DNA of 64,000 nucleotides from Panorpa germanica (GCA_963678705.1 OY783209.1:15500001-15564000); one strand, 5' to 3'; positions 42,410 through 54,196 are shown, counted from the first letter of the stretch. Notes: generated by a model not told the origin, from the sequence alone. Numbers and translations are program-made.

Positions 42410-44479
42410 ATGGCTGAAGAAATTAAGAAACGCGTAAAAGTACTTGTCGCTCAACGCGGTCAAATCCAATCGAAAATCACACGATTTTCAAATTTATTAG
42501 AAGATGGTGGCGAGTACGTGGATACAGATTACGCGAAAGAGTGCGCAGACAAGGTTGATGCAGCTATAGACGGACTACAAATTATTCAGGATGAATTGCG
42601 GAAAATCGATGCAGCCATGGAGCATGAGGACGCCGGCGAAGAAATTCTCTATAAATATCACCGAGCCAAAGCCCTCTACAAGCGTTTCGCAGGTCCACCC
42701 CCGACGGCACACCTCAAAAATGAAACATCAAATACAAATTTGAGTGCATCCATGACCAAACTCCCAAAATTGGAGTTAAAAACATTTGACGGGACCCTGG
42801 AGAAATGGCGGGCATTTCGTGATTGGTTCCGCGAAAACATTCACAAAAGAGAAATAGCTGATTCAACTAAGCTTGAATACCTCCAAAATACATTAAAGGG
42901 CGAAGCCGCCCAAACCATTGAGGCATTTGAAGCAACAAACGACAATTACAGAGAGGCCTGGAGATTACTTCAAGAAACCTATGATGTCGAATATGTTTTG
43001 ATTTTCCGTCATCTGGATTTATTGTTAGAAACCCCACCGATGAGAAATAATTCAGCTGATGAAATAAGGAAATTATTAAATCAAGTCCAAACGCAACTAC
43101 TATCCATGAAAGCACTAGGCGAAAAAATAGAGCAATGGAATACCATCGTAGTCCATATCATTATTAAACGGTTGCACAAAGATACTGCAAGGGAATGGAA
43201 CCGCCGCATGAGAGACTCTAAAGTACCGAAAAGTGAGGACTTAATTGCTTTCTTAAGAGAAGAGGCGACTCGATTAATTGCCGTCACCCCATTCAGCAAC
43301 CAATCGGCCCCTTCTCATCATCAGAATAACAACCTAATCAACGGAAGCAAAGGTTCGAGCACTAAAACTAATCGATCTTCATTTATATCGAGCTCCGTGA
43401 TAAAATGTCCCAAATGTCAGAGCTCACATAGTCTTGCAAAATGCAATGACTTTTTGAAGCTGACAATACCGGATAGATTTAATTGCGCCAGAACATCATC
43501 CGTATGTTTACGATGCTTATTGCCCGGTCACAAAACTCAGCTATGTAATTCGTCGGTTTGCAAGATTTGTCAGAAAGGACATCACTCGCTGGTACATTTA
43601 ACCAACAATGATTGGAAGATAGTCAAGAACAATTCATGGCAATTAAAGAAAATAAACACCCAAGCGTCACCGGGAGAAATCACAACAATGTCTAAGGATC
43701 CTCCTCCTACTGTACTTGTTAGTAGTGGACCCGCAGTAGATCTCTTAACTACAGCAGTAGTTGAAATACTAAATAAAAATGGAGTACCTGTTCGATGTCG
43801 CGCTTTGTTAGACACGTGCTCCAGTTCAAATTTTATGACAACTAGATTCGCTGAAAAATTAGGACTTCAACTAAAGGAATGTGAAGTAAGTGTAAATGCT
43901 ATTGGCGATACATCCACAATTACAAAATCTTTATTAACCGCCAAATTTAAATCGTGTGTGAATGACTATACTCAATCATTGTCCTTTTTAACTGTGAATA
44001 CCATTGGAGGTTTACAACCACCGGAGCCAGTCGATACCTCACACTTCCGTATCCCGAAAGGAATAAAATTAGCCGATCCCGAATACTACAAGCCTCAAGA
44101 AGTGGATATAATAGTAAGTTCAGGACCTACTTTATCTATGCTTTCGGTCGGTCAGATACAAGGAATTCATCCTAAACACCCTAATGTAATTTTACAAAAG
44201 ACGAAATTAGGTTGGATTATTGGAGGAAGCGTTGCCGGGAATACTCCAGAAAATTCCACACTCTCGTGTAAGGCTACAAACACTAGATTTGAGCTAAATA
44301 AATTCTGGGAGATAGAGGAGGTATCTTCAAGCGTACCCGCATCTGCTGAAGATCTTGCCTGCGAGGAACATTTTTCCCGCACCTCCACTACGGATGAAGA
44401 TGGTCGCTACGTATTAGCGTTACCTTTCAAAGAAAATGCTCTCCCACCAGGCGACTCACGAGTGATGGCCGAGAAGTGA
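42410..44479 (+). CDS. BEL Gag-protease and start of Pol
   Basis: 689 codons from ATG at 42410. Gag (DUF1759-like): MAEEIKKRVKVLVAQRGQIQ, then KLPKLELKTFDGTLEKWRAF, capsid helices to about residue 290. Zinc knuckles CPKCQSSHSLAKC, CLRCLLPGHKTQLC and CKICQKGHHSLVHL follow. Protease (DUF1758/A17-like): RCRALLDTCSSSNFMTTRFA, where DTC replaces the usual DSG; related insect BEL proteins have DTC here too, so this may be normal for the lineage. Then IKLADPEYYKPQEVDIIVSS and the start of Pol (LNKFWEIEEV, DEDGRYVLALPFK). The frame ends at TGA 44477-44479 after VMAEK, where a CGA Arg codon is likely; the same frame goes on as pol. Confidence 0.88.
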   Translation: MAEEIKKRVKVLVAQRGQIQSKITRFSNLLEDGGEYVDTDYAKECADKVDAAIDGLQIIQDELRKIDAAMEHEDAGEEILYKYHRAKALYKRFAGPPPTAHLKNETSNTNLSASMTKLPKLELKTFDGTLEKWRAFRDWFRENIHKREIADSTKLEYLQNTLKGEAAQTIEAFEATNDNYREAWRLLQETYDVEYVLIFRHLDLLLETPPMRNNSADEIRKLLNQVQTQLLSMKALGEKIEQWNTIVVHIIIKRLHKDTAREWNRRMRDSKVPKSEDLIAFLREEATRLIAVTPFSNQSAPSHHQNNNLINGSKGSSTKTNRSSFISSSVIKCPKCQSSHSLAKCNDFLKLTIPDRFNCARTSSVCLRCLLPGHKTQLCNSSVCKICQKGHHSLVHLTNNDWKIVKNNSWQLKKINTQASPGEITTMSKDPPPTVLVSSGPAVDLLTTAVVEILNKNGVPVRCRALLDTCSSSNFMTTRFAEKLGLQLKECEVSVNAIGDTSTITKSLLTAKFKSCVNDYTQSLSFLTVNTIGGLQPPEPVDTSHFRIPKGIKLADPEYYKPQEVDIIVSSGPTLSMLSVGQIQGIHPKHPNVILQKTKLGWIIGGSVAGNTPENSTLSCKATNTRFELNKFWEIEEVSSSVPASAEDLACEEHFSRTSTTDEDGRYVLALPFKENALPPGDSRVMAEK

Positions 44480-46354
44480 CTTCGAGGTATTCTACGCAAA
44501 ATGCAACGAGATCCTGAGTTTAAGAAACAATATACAGCCTCTATGCAAGAATACATCGATCGTGGATACATGAACGAGCAGTTAATGACCGGTCCACTGT
44601 TGCAGGATAGTTTATTTACATTTCTCATTCGCTTCCGCACAGCCCTTCTTCAAAAAATGTACGTTGACAATTGCTTAAAAGGATCTGATACCATTGAAAG
44701 GGCTCTTGAAATTCGCGAACAACTTCGTAAACTGATGAAATGGAAATACGGACCGCGCTGGCTTAGTCTTTATGAAGAATCCAGGCCAATCTTAGAGATA
44801 ATAGCAGTCAAGGAGATTCCGGAAATGCGCAAACCGTCTTGTTTCGTGACTCCAAGCCCTATTGAATTCATGACCCGATTTTCAAATATGGCTAGACTGA
44901 GGAAAATATTTGCTTACGGATTCCGATTTAAGCGTGATAATCATCATAAGGGACCTCTAAATGTCATTGAATTGGCTGATGCTACTTTGCGTATCATAAA
45001 ACTGGTCCAAATGTCTTCCTTTTCGGAAGAACTTCATCGACTCAAAAATAATAAGGAAATTTACCAAGATAGTCCGATTAAATCCTTATCTCCTATCATT
45101 GACGGGGATGGATTACTACGCGTTGGCGGTCGCTTACGGCACGCTAATATCCCGGCATCTCAAAGACACCCTATACTATTGCCAAAAAATCATCACGTGA
45201 CTAACTTAATAATACAAGAAGAACATGCACGTAATTACCACTCTGGCCCACAATCTACATTATACGCTTTACGTAAAAAATACTGGATTATTCACGGTCG
45301 ATCTCAAGTACGACGAGAAATCTCTAAATGTACTACCTGCTTTAAATGCAAGCCTGTTTTAGCTCAGTTCCAAATGGGCGACCTACCTGAAGATCGAGTG
45401 ACTACACAGGACGTCTTTTACAATACAGGTGTAGATTACTGCGGACCTTTCTACTTTAAGCAAAGCAAACGCTGTAATCGAGTTACCGTAAAAATATACG
45501 TTGTAGTGTTTGTATGTTTATGGTCTAAAGCCATCCACTTAGAAATTTCGGAAGATTTAACTACTGATGGATTTATTGGTGCCCTTTCTCGATTTATCGA
45601 TCGGCGAGAAAGGTGTAGAAATCTATATTCCGACAACAGCACGAGTAAAATTCAGAACTCCTTATCTAAAGAAGGTATTAATTGGCATTTCATTCCCCCT
45701 CTCTCCCCACATTTTGGAGGATTATGGGAGGCGGGCGTGAAATCCATGAAACATCATATGCGACGAGTGGTAGGTGAAAAACTATGCACCATTATAGAAT
45801 TTCAGACATTCCTTACTAGAATCGAAGCAATTTTAAATTCTAGACCCATCTCCTACTTATCTTGTGATCCTTATGATCCTCTTCCTATTACTCCTGGTCA
45901 TTTCCTGATCGGAAAATCAATTATGAGTCTAGCAGAAGAAGATCACCGCGAAGTCCCGATCAACAGGCTTTCTAATTGGGAATATGTAACTCGTATGAAA
46001 CGTGACTTTTGGGATCGATGGCACAAAGAATACATAAGTGGTTTAAATGTACGTCATAAATGGAACACTGGGCAACATTCTATAGGCATTGGGAGTGTGG
46101 TGCTAATTAAGGATGACAACTTACCACCGTTACAATGGTCGTTAGGAAATGTAGTCAAGATCTACCCAGGCAAAGACGATGTAACCCGAGTCGTCGATGT
46201 CCGTATCGGCCAACGGATACATGCACGCAATGTTCGCAGCTTAGCTCCATTACCTAACATGCAAAATGACCGCAATAATACCCCTAATAGTGCAATAGTG
46301 CAGTGCTATCTACGGATTCAGTGCAAGACTCATTATTATAATTTATTTGTGTAA
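44480..46354 (+). pseudogene. BEL Pol: deleted reverse transcriptase, integrase
   Basis: Same frame as the preceding gene. LRGILRKMQRDPEFKKQYTA is the normal Pol start, but the reverse transcriptase is reduced to three short pieces: LMTGPLLQDSLFTFLIRFRT, QKMYVDNCLKGSDTIERALE (YVDN in place of the catalytic YVDD) and a jump near 44740 to a segment preceding integrase. RNase H is absent. Integrase is mostly present: zinc finger (HARNYHSGPQ...CTTCFKC), first Asp (NTGVDYCGPF), second Asp (NLYSDNSTSK, about 20 residues deleted after it) and third Glu (SPHFGGLWEAGVKSMKHHMR). The C-terminus ends with IKDDNLPPLQWSLGNVVKIY. All deletions keep the frame. Confidence 0.85.
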
Positions 46355-46481
46355 ACTGTCAATATGTGACAGTAATTTGGACAATAATTAATAGAATTTC
46401 AAACAAATGTATGTATTGAATGACTTATATCGCATGCCTACCTATTTAGTTGATCGTTTAATACTCTCAACGGGGGGAGTA

Positions 46482-46946
46482 TGTTCAGTTTTGCGTTGGT
46501 AGAAGCAAAACCTTTTTTACTCATTTTATATAATTTCATTTGAACATGGAATATTTAATTTAACTCTGTTTACATCACATTCAATTATTTAAATATTTCA
46601 TTGTCATATAGAACCTTCTCCGTTAAGAGAAAGGAATTTTTGTTATATTGTTATATTCGTCCATTGTGCATTGTACATTGATTTTAAAGTTAGATTTTTT
46701 GTTAGTTTTAGTGTTAAAATATAGTTCCTAGATAGTAGTTGTAATTATAAGTTCGTTCTTTAAAGTTTAAATATATGGTAAACAGCTTACATCCGTTATT
46801 TTATTCACTTATAAATCCCTACACCCCGATAGCGATTTATAGAATAAAATATAAATAATAAAATACATAATAAATTTCGCGCTCGATTAATTTCTTGCGC
46901 GAACGTCCCTTATAGAAAACCAAAGGGTTTTTTATAAAACTTAACA
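46482..46946 (+). repeat. BEL 3' LTR
   Basis: See 5' LTR. Preceded by the polypurine tract at 46471-46481 and followed by GCTGT. Confidence 0.92.
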
Positions 46947-46951
46947 GCTGT

Positions 46952-48840
46952 AAATAATGTTTGATATTTTGATATATAAATACATATAGCAGAGATTTAT
47001 GAGCTGTAAGGTTGGCAGCGGTTGTGATGTCACATGCATTTGGAATGTGTACAACGTTGAATCCCTTTAATAATTAAAGAGATAAAATGACTTTTATAAT
47101 TGTTAATATCTCTTAACAATTAAGGAGTTGTTAAAAAATAATTGAACATTTGCGGTTCTACTAACCGACTTTATCAATATATAGTACACTTTTATATAAA
47201 TTAAGACAGGACACAAGTCCATTGCTGTTTCTCTGGATAGTAAATGTGCGTAAAATAACGTAAATCACAAAGTAAATGAAAGAGATTGGATTCTCTTAAA
47301 AATTATCTAATGGAAATTATTAGAGCATTATATTAGCAACTTTATTAGATAAACACTTAGGTAAACATTATTATGAGTTCTAAAATTGTTATCTACAGCA
47401 ATAAGTGTTCATCCAAAGAAGATTTTAATAAAACATTTAGATAGTTGTCGTGTTATGCGCTTCATTGGTAGAATTTTCGTACTATTATATCCTGAAGTGG
47501 AATGATCGTTTCAGATCGAAGAAAATTTTGTCAAAATTGAAATCATTTGCACGAGGACTAATTAAGTGTATACTGTTATAATCAACTGTAATCACTGTCC
47601 TTATCTTTATAAATTTCACATAAATGTAATAAAATTGTTATGTATCATGTAAGCTTTAATTTTTATATTCTAAAGTTGAACAAATAAACTATTTAAAAAT
47701 AGTGATTAAAAACTCCATTAGTGTGAAGGCCTTATGAATCTGAAGTGACAATATCATGACTAGCACTAGTAACGCTGCGTACTATGCATAGTAACACAGA
47801 CGCTCAACGAGAGAGTACTTCTTAACAATAATCGTCGAACAATATGTACAATTTACATACAGAAACAATTCTCCATATTTCTTCGTTGATACATATTCTG
47901 ATTAGTTGAACTGGTGTAGTAATAAGTCATCTATTAAATCTAAATAAATATTTAACATCCTAATAATTAAGTATATTAATATTGCAAATTACTAAAATGG
48001 ATGTTCAAATAAACATGATTATGAATTTATTTTTAACTACACGTGTTTAATTAATAAATGATAGATATTTTTTTTCAACGAGGTAATGTTGTAGAATCTC
48101 TAATCTGATGAAAGAACATTCTTTTACCGCTCGTTGAAAACCATCACTGTATACGACGTACGCACTTTTTAATGCACTTAAACGTTAGATTTAAAATGGA
48201 CTGTGTAAGTTATTAAATTTAAAGAGAAATACAATATTTCTTGATATTACGAATAATTTGTTGTTGATTTATACCACAACGTTGGTTCTAATGTGGATTT
48301 ACGAAAGACGGAAAAGTTAAGAAGACTGGCTTCGTCAAATATTATACTATGTTCTTCTATTTCTATTGTAAATAAATTTACCATTCATAACTTATATAAA
48401 CAAACTATGTTGTAACGAAAGATTTCAGCTATGCACTAATGATACTATACTATGTTCTTAGACAACGATGGGTTTTTATAACTTATGTTTTGTTGTAGAT
48501 GTTTAATTTGAAAAAATGCTTTCGCTGTATTTTGTTGACTAGGATTTAGTAAGTGAAATAGCAGTGGTATTTATTTTTTAACACAGTTATATTACACGCA
48601 CAATTAATAATAGAATACATATATAATACAAAAGACGATTATTATTACCTTAATTTAGTTTGCCACTATTGCTGATTTGAGAGCTGTATGAAAAGTTATT
48701 TGAACCAGCAACAAAATGTTCAAACCTTGAATATGAAACAAAAAGAACAAATCGAAATAATATTTAATAACATGACATAGAAGAATGAACAAATGATCAA
48801 AAATAATATATTATTTAAACTAAAAATACAAAAAATATAT
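46952..48840. other. AT-rich DNA without a recognisable gene
   Basis: About 1.9 kb of low-GC sequence with no long open frame, no domain I recognise and no LTR or terminal repeat pair found by eye. May be unique host DNA. Confidence 0.4.
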
Positions 48841-49514
48841 TGTAACCGGCGCTCGGCTATTGTTGATTAATTGGAAAGAGAACTATATCGTAATTATAGA
48901 ACCTAGCACAATAAGATTTCAAAGAGGTAGCAGTTTAAGTCAAAAGGACATCCCACGGGAAATTTAAATCAAGAGTCGAAAGATATTAGGAAAACACACA
49001 CTTGGTTAATAACATATATATATTTAAATCCACACTAAAACTTGAAACTGTAACAACTCGATAAACTTAATTACACATATAAAACTATCAGATGTATAAA
49101 GAAATATTAATTACAGGTTGCGATCTGGAACTAACTATATAACTGTCTCGAATCGAAATTATTGGTCAAACTAATAATCGCAATATCGTATAAAGACGTA
49201 GTGTGAAACCGCGCGACGCTCAGGAATTCGATACCTGATAATCGACAAGCTTCTATATTGGTTGAAGAACAAAACTCTACTTATGGTATAACTGTCGCGA
49301 ATTGAAATTATTGGTCTAATTATCGCAATATTGTATAAAAATCTCTTGTGTCCTGTGCTCAAGAACCCCATATGTTGATTCTCAGAATTTGCGATGGTAT
49401 AATTATGCCTCTCACTCAAGCTTAAATAAAGTAGTGCCATCGCATTAATGCATGTATGGCTTAAGATTAGGTTGAGTTCATTATGCAAGTTGTTAGGGGT
49501 GTCCACTTGTTAAC
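48841..49514 (-). repeat. 3' LTR of an old BEL element, inverted copy of the LTR at 8.3-9.0 kb
   Basis: On the plus strand begins TGTAACCGGCGCTCGGCTAT and ends GGGGTGTCCACTTGTTAAC. The reverse complement matches 8295-8987 at both ends and in internal blocks. It follows the integrase end of the BEL remnant on the minus strand, so it is the 3' LTR of that copy. Confidence 0.7.
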
Positions 49515-49559
49515 CTAATTAACCGAGAAATATTAGTTCAATCATTCGACCGAGATCCA

Positions 49560-51300
49560 ATTAAATGGAGGAAAATTATCATCTTTTACTAGTACCAGAG
49601 AACAAATTGTCATTTCAGGTTCTGAAGATATCTTCCATTTAGTTCGCTGCTAAAGGTGATGAATGTAATCTGACGCCCATCTGCGCCAGTAGTGTTGGAT
49701 ACACTGTTGAATATAATTAAATCGAGGCAGCTTGTACATATTAGTAATATTTGAGGGATCTGGAGGTATAGCAAACGGGCGACCAATAAGGTGATCTTGC
49801 GACCAAATTGCCCTGGAGTTACGGGTAGGAAGTCAGAAGGATCATCGGACATCGTATACTCGTATAAAGGTCTAGAATTCAATATTGCTTCTATTTGACG
49901 AATATAGTGTAAGTGTCCTCGTATGTCAAATTGGAATTCTCCAAAATCTTTTTTAAATGAGATTTTGTACTTTTAACATTGGATTTTCAAAGGAGGTGAA
50001 ATAAATTTCCAAGAAACTGAGTTTGTAATTGCATTTTGATTTACCCAATTGCAAAAAAAACTTGGATTACAAATTCTTTGACCCAACGAACTATTCGTAC
50101 TATTTTCAGAGTATTTGACACATAAAACATTTAAGTGCTGAAAGAAAGTTCTGTGCAGTTCAATCCGTAACTAATTCAAGGAGTACTGCCTTTGTAGAAA
50201 AACAAATAAATAAGTATATATAGTATATATAATTTAATTAAACTGCACCCTCGACCTAATTTATTCTTTATCATTATGGGACCCTCATAATCAATTCACG
50301 TTGCCTCAAATGGAAATTCAAAAGTAACTCTGTCACTGGGTAAATCACCCATTATCGGGTAAGGTAATTTAGGACGGTATTTAATAGAGGTGACGCAATT
50401 GTGAACTATTTTCTTTGCCAAAGATATACCTGATAATGACCAAAAAATTTTGTGCAGAGGAAATAAAAGCGATTGAGCGATAAAAACATAAACATTCTTC
50501 TGTGTTCGTACGTGTTTACGTGTTGATTTTTAATCAAAGTTTCAAATTCTGATGCAAACGATTCCGACTGTGAGACTTTAATTGAAACGTTCATGGAAGT
50601 TTCTAGTTCAGATATAGTTAAAGGTTCAAACGTTTTATTTTTAGGATTTGAACAATTTTTTATGAAACGCATACAATATGTAGCGATTCTTTTTAGGGTC
50701 ATTAACAAGGAATACAAACTAAAAATATTAACCTGGCATGGGCGCTTATAATAATAGGTTCCTTTTTGTCAGGTAAAGTGTCGTCTATAAAGTTATTTAA
50801 CGGCCAGGTCTCATATGAATTAAGTATCCAGGAAGAGCCGGAAATTTTGGGGTTGTTTACCCCTCGATATTAGATCACCAGGCTTAGACTCAGAGTCAAT
50901 ATGACGTCATTGCAGTATAAACATCATATTACTCTGCATTTCAGAAATTCGATTTGTACAAAAGTTTTTATTGTGCTCGGAGTTAGTTTCAACCATGACA
51001 AAAATATAGTTGAATCGGACCAAAGATATATATTCGAAATGTTAATAAATAATGTGTTTATCACTTTGGATGTCATTCTATTTAATATAACAGCTGAACA
51101 CAGTTCAAGTCGACAAATTGTTATGGTTTTTAATGGTGCGACTTTAGATTTTAAACAGAGAAGTATTATATTACAATTATTGTAAGAGTCGATACTCTTT
51201 AAATACAAGTATGCACCGTACGCTTTCTCGGATGTGTCACAGACTCCATGAAGTTCGATTTTATGCAATTTTTTCTAAGGAGTGGCGTGGTATACTCAAA
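49560..51300 (-). pseudogene. Old BEL pol remnant: RNase H and integrase
   Basis: Fragments in minus-strand order: RNase H (IELHGVCDTSEKAYGAYLYL, then APLKTITICRLELCSAVI and LWSDSTIFLSWLKLTPSTIK), the region before integrase (FEPLTISELETSMNVSIKVS, FETLIKNQH), and the integrase C-terminal part (MNSRPLYEYTMSDDPSDFLP, LPVTPGQF). Frameshifts and stops separate them; the integrase core and everything upstream of RNase H are lost or unreadable. Confidence 0.78.
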
Positions 51301-52017
51301 GTGTTAAGTTTCCTCAGATTGACTATCTGTATGTACTTTAAGCGGAATTGGATCATCTCAGTTTAAATCACATGACCATAACATTTGAGTAGCATAGTTG
51401 CAAAACCCGATATCTAACAAAAAATAAATAATCGAGTTATTTTGGTATCGGTGGATTCAGTTCGTCAATTCTTACAAATATATGAGGTTTACGAGTGAAA
51501 AATCAAACAATAAATAATAGAAAATTTAAATTAAAAAATACAGTCGGTTGCAGAACCGGGCATCTCCATTACCTTCGGTCGGTTACAAAACCAGAAATAA
51601 AGAGGAACGGATGCAAAACCAGATATAGTTGGTTTAAATAGCATTGGCAATATAGCCGTCGTATATAGTAACAGGCTTGCACAGGCTATGCTACAGTAGC
51701 AAAACCTGCTATTAGGTTAATAATAAAAGTATTTTTGATTTATTCTAGTTTATTTTCTAATTTTATTAATAAAGTCAGTAATGCTTTGTTGACAGCACTA
51801 TTTTAAATCATCTGTCTCCCCTCCAGCCAGTATTTTAGTGAGGGATTAATTGTGTTTATTTATAGTGTTGCATACATCGGTTTTTGTTAATAAATCTTTT
51901 AGTGATTCTTTTACTGTTTTATTTTACTAGATGTAATGTTTTTACTTGATGTAATTTAGTAACAACAAAAGAACGTTACTAAAAACAATTTAATCAGAAT
52001 CTCTTACAAAACGGTAT
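51301..52017. other. Non-coding stretch with a dispersed 17-nt motif and the copia 5' LTR
   Basis: A motif close to GTTGCAAAACCAGATAT occurs five times at 51397, 51547, 51582, 51610 and 51696. The right part should be most of the copia 5' LTR, whose left end could not be fixed because the 3' LTR is truncated. Confidence 0.4.
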
Positions 52018-52064
52018 TGTTTATTCAAAATATTAATTATATTTATTCTCTGAAAAACATAAAA

Positions 52065-52080
52065 GGTTATGGACCCAGTT
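52065..52080 (+). other. Copia primer-binding site, internal initiator tRNA-Met type
   Basis: GGTTATGGACCCAGTT, five bases after the LTR end. Drosophila copia uses a very similar site complementary to an internal part of initiator tRNA-Met (from memory). Confidence 0.7.
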
Positions 52081-52228
52081 ACGTATTTGTATTAATAGTA
52101 AAGGTTGAGAATTAACAAATATCAAAGTTAGTGATATTAGTGTTTTTTTTAAAATTATTTTGATAAACAAACGGAAACTCATATTTTTAAATTGTATTAT
52201 CAGTCTGAATACAATAGTTAAAAAGAAA

Positions 52229-52860
52229 ATGGAGTTTTATAAACATATAAAACCATTAACAGGTGAGTTAGATTGGCCAATTTGGAAGCGCAAGATAAGA
52301 GATCTTTTGGATTATCATGAAGGTGCTCTAGATGTAATCTAGCTAATGTAAGCTTATAAAACCAAAAGAGCTCAAAGAAGGAGCTACAGAATCTGAAAAG
52401 CAAGAGCACAAGTCCAAATGTGATTTATTTAGAAAATCAAATAGCTACGCTAAATCAATGATCGCAAGCTCTGTTACGGATGCAGTGTACCAGAAAATAA
52501 TGGATCAGCAGACAGCATTTGATGCTTGGAATATGTTAAGACAGCAGTTTGAGGCATCGTCAAAAGACCAGTTATTTAAGATCTGTACGGATTTCTTTTC
52601 ATTTAACTGGATTGATGGTGACGACGTAGCAACACATATAGCTAAGCTTAAATCACTATGGAGTGAATTAAATAATGGTCTTAAAGCGAAAAATGAGAAT
52701 ACTTTACCAGACTTATTATTACTATGCAAGACGCTGCATATTTTGCCAAGTACATTTATTACTTTTAAATCAAGTTGGATGTTGTTAAAAGATGATACGA
52801 ATAAGAATTTGATGATTTGACCATTCAACTTTGTTCCTTTGAAAGGAACTTTATGACACA
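52229..52860 (+). pseudogene. gag: Copia Gag, frameshifted
   Basis: ATG at 52229 begins MEFYKHIKPLTGELDWPIWK and reaches a TAG at 52340-52342 after GALDVI. Another frame continues with LKEGATESEKQEHKS and MIASSVTDAVYQKIMDQQTA, to LPDLLLLCKTLHILP and a stop at 52818-52820. It has the same architecture as the Gag at 33-581. The zinc knuckle CNYCKQVGHWVIDC is found further on at about 52967-53010 in yet another piece. Confidence 0.8.
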
Positions 52861-52929
52861 AAAAAGTACAAGTTTAGTTTCTCCAGAGAGAAGAGGCATT
52901 AGTTGTAGGTAACACAAAGTTTAATAAGA

Positions 52930-54117
52930 GCAAAGGTAAGACGAAACAAAATAAGTTTACATGTAACTACTGCAAACAGGTTGGACATTGGGTTATAGAT
53001 TGCCAAAAGTGGATTTCTGATGGAAGATCAAAGAAAAACCTACAGGCTTCAACAGCTGTTACAGGACTTATGTTTTTTGAAGAAAAGGCTATGCCAGCAG
53101 AGTCGTCTACTCACTCTTCAAGATGGTGGATAGACAATAACGCAACAAGACATGTAACAAATAGTGATTTGTATTACATAGATTTTAAAGAATTCTAAGC
53201 TTCATCTGGTATAAGATCTGCACGAAAAGAAGTCCTTCCCGCCATAGGATCAGGAACTGTAAAAATAAGAATCTTGGAAACTGGAAAAGAATTTTTGTTG
53301 AAGGATGTCTGGTATGTACCAAATTTGTGCAGAAATTAGTTTTCTGTTTTAGCAGCACAAGACAAGAATCCAGAGAGTGTATTTAAGTCAATAGCGACAA
53401 AGTGCAGGCTCTCAAATCAGGGAAAGTTGATGCTAAATGGAACAAGGGAACTAGGAGGTACTTTATTCGAGGCAAAAATTAAACCAGTATTACCAGTAAG
53501 AATCCCTGAGGTAAATTTTGTTGAAAATAAATTACATCAATATAAAAGGCACGTACTAGCTAAAATGCAAAAAGAGTTGCATCTGAAAGTTCCAAAAGAG
53601 GAAAAGCAATTAGGTGAGCCTTGCATCTATGGCAAAGCACATAGGCTACCATTTGGTCATAGGGAAAAATCAACAAAACCAGGAGAATTATTTTCGGCCG
53701 ACGTATGTGGACCTTTTGAACAGTCATTCAATAAGAAAAAGTACTTAGTTATTTTTAAGGACAACTATACTAAGTTTCGATATGGTTACCTGATGTCTGA
53801 AAAATCAGAGGTAAAAGAAATGCTAAAAAAGGTACTTTCGCATACAAAGATGTTGGGCCATTCGATCAGAGAATTGATTAGTGACAATGGTGGTGAAATG
53901 GACAACAAAGAAATCAGGGAGATTCTTAGTGCAGCAGGGGTCACACAAAGGTTGACAGCTCCATACACGCCTCAGCAAAATACGATTTGTGAGAGACATT
54001 TTAGAACAATCATTGAAATGGCAAGAACATTTAAATATTCTAATGAGAATTTAATTTTCCCAAAAGCTATGTGGGCAGATCTTGAGGCAACGTCACTGTA
54101 CATCCTAAATAGAACTG
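52930..54117 (+). pseudogene. Copia protease and integrase, truncated
   Basis: Zinc knuckle (CNYCKQVGHWVIDC), then a protease-like site RWWIDNNATRHVTNSDLYYI in which DNN replaces the expected DSG/DNG, so activity is doubtful. After stops near 53199 and 53340, a 248-codon frame from 53427 gives the pre-integrase region and integrase core: GELFSADVCGPFE (Asp), RELISDNGGEMDNKEI (Asp), APYTPQQNTICERHFRTIIE (Glu). It breaks off after YILNRTGK at about 54117, where the deletion into the 3' LTR begins. Confidence 0.82.
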
Positions 54118-54196
54118 GGAAAGTTTTTATTGTTTATTGTTTATTTATAAAAACTGTTTATTCAAAATATTAATTATATTTATTCTCTGAAAAACA

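Larger units (their letters stand above)
41729..46946 (+). mobile_element. Young BEL/Pao element with in-frame internal deletions
   Basis: LTRs of 465 bp at 41729-42193 and 46482-46946 differ at only one position that I could see. 5-bp target duplication GCTGT at 41724-41728 and 46947-46951. tRNA-Tyr-type primer site after the 5' LTR; polypurine tract CGGGGGGAGTA before the 3' LTR. A single frame runs from 42410 to 46354 except for one TGA. Most of reverse transcriptase and RNase H is missing, although the frame is kept, which suggests a non-autonomous lineage moved by enzymes from a complete relative. Confidence 0.92.
52018..54196 (+). mobile_element. Ty1/copia element with a deletion reaching into the 3' LTR
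   Basis: The last 42 bp of the LTR (starting TGTTTATTCAAAATATTAAT, ending GAAAAACA) occur at 52018-52059 before the primer site and again at 54155-54196 after a truncated pol. Reverse transcriptase, RNase H and most of the 3' LTR are gone. Gag and integrase remain, both damaged. The real 5' boundary lies further left. Confidence 0.75.

Noticed and set aside
43800..43815. DTC at the BEL protease active site read as a loss of function
   Set aside because: Related insect BEL proteins appear to have DTC at this place, so it is probably normal for the lineage.
42867..44640. Minus frames under the BEL Gag-Pol
   Set aside because: Antisense shadows of a long, recognisable plus-strand frame.
49171..49506. 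111-codon minus frame
   Set aside because: Falls wholly inside the BEL LTR; the homologous frame at 8380-8664 is also just LTR sequence.
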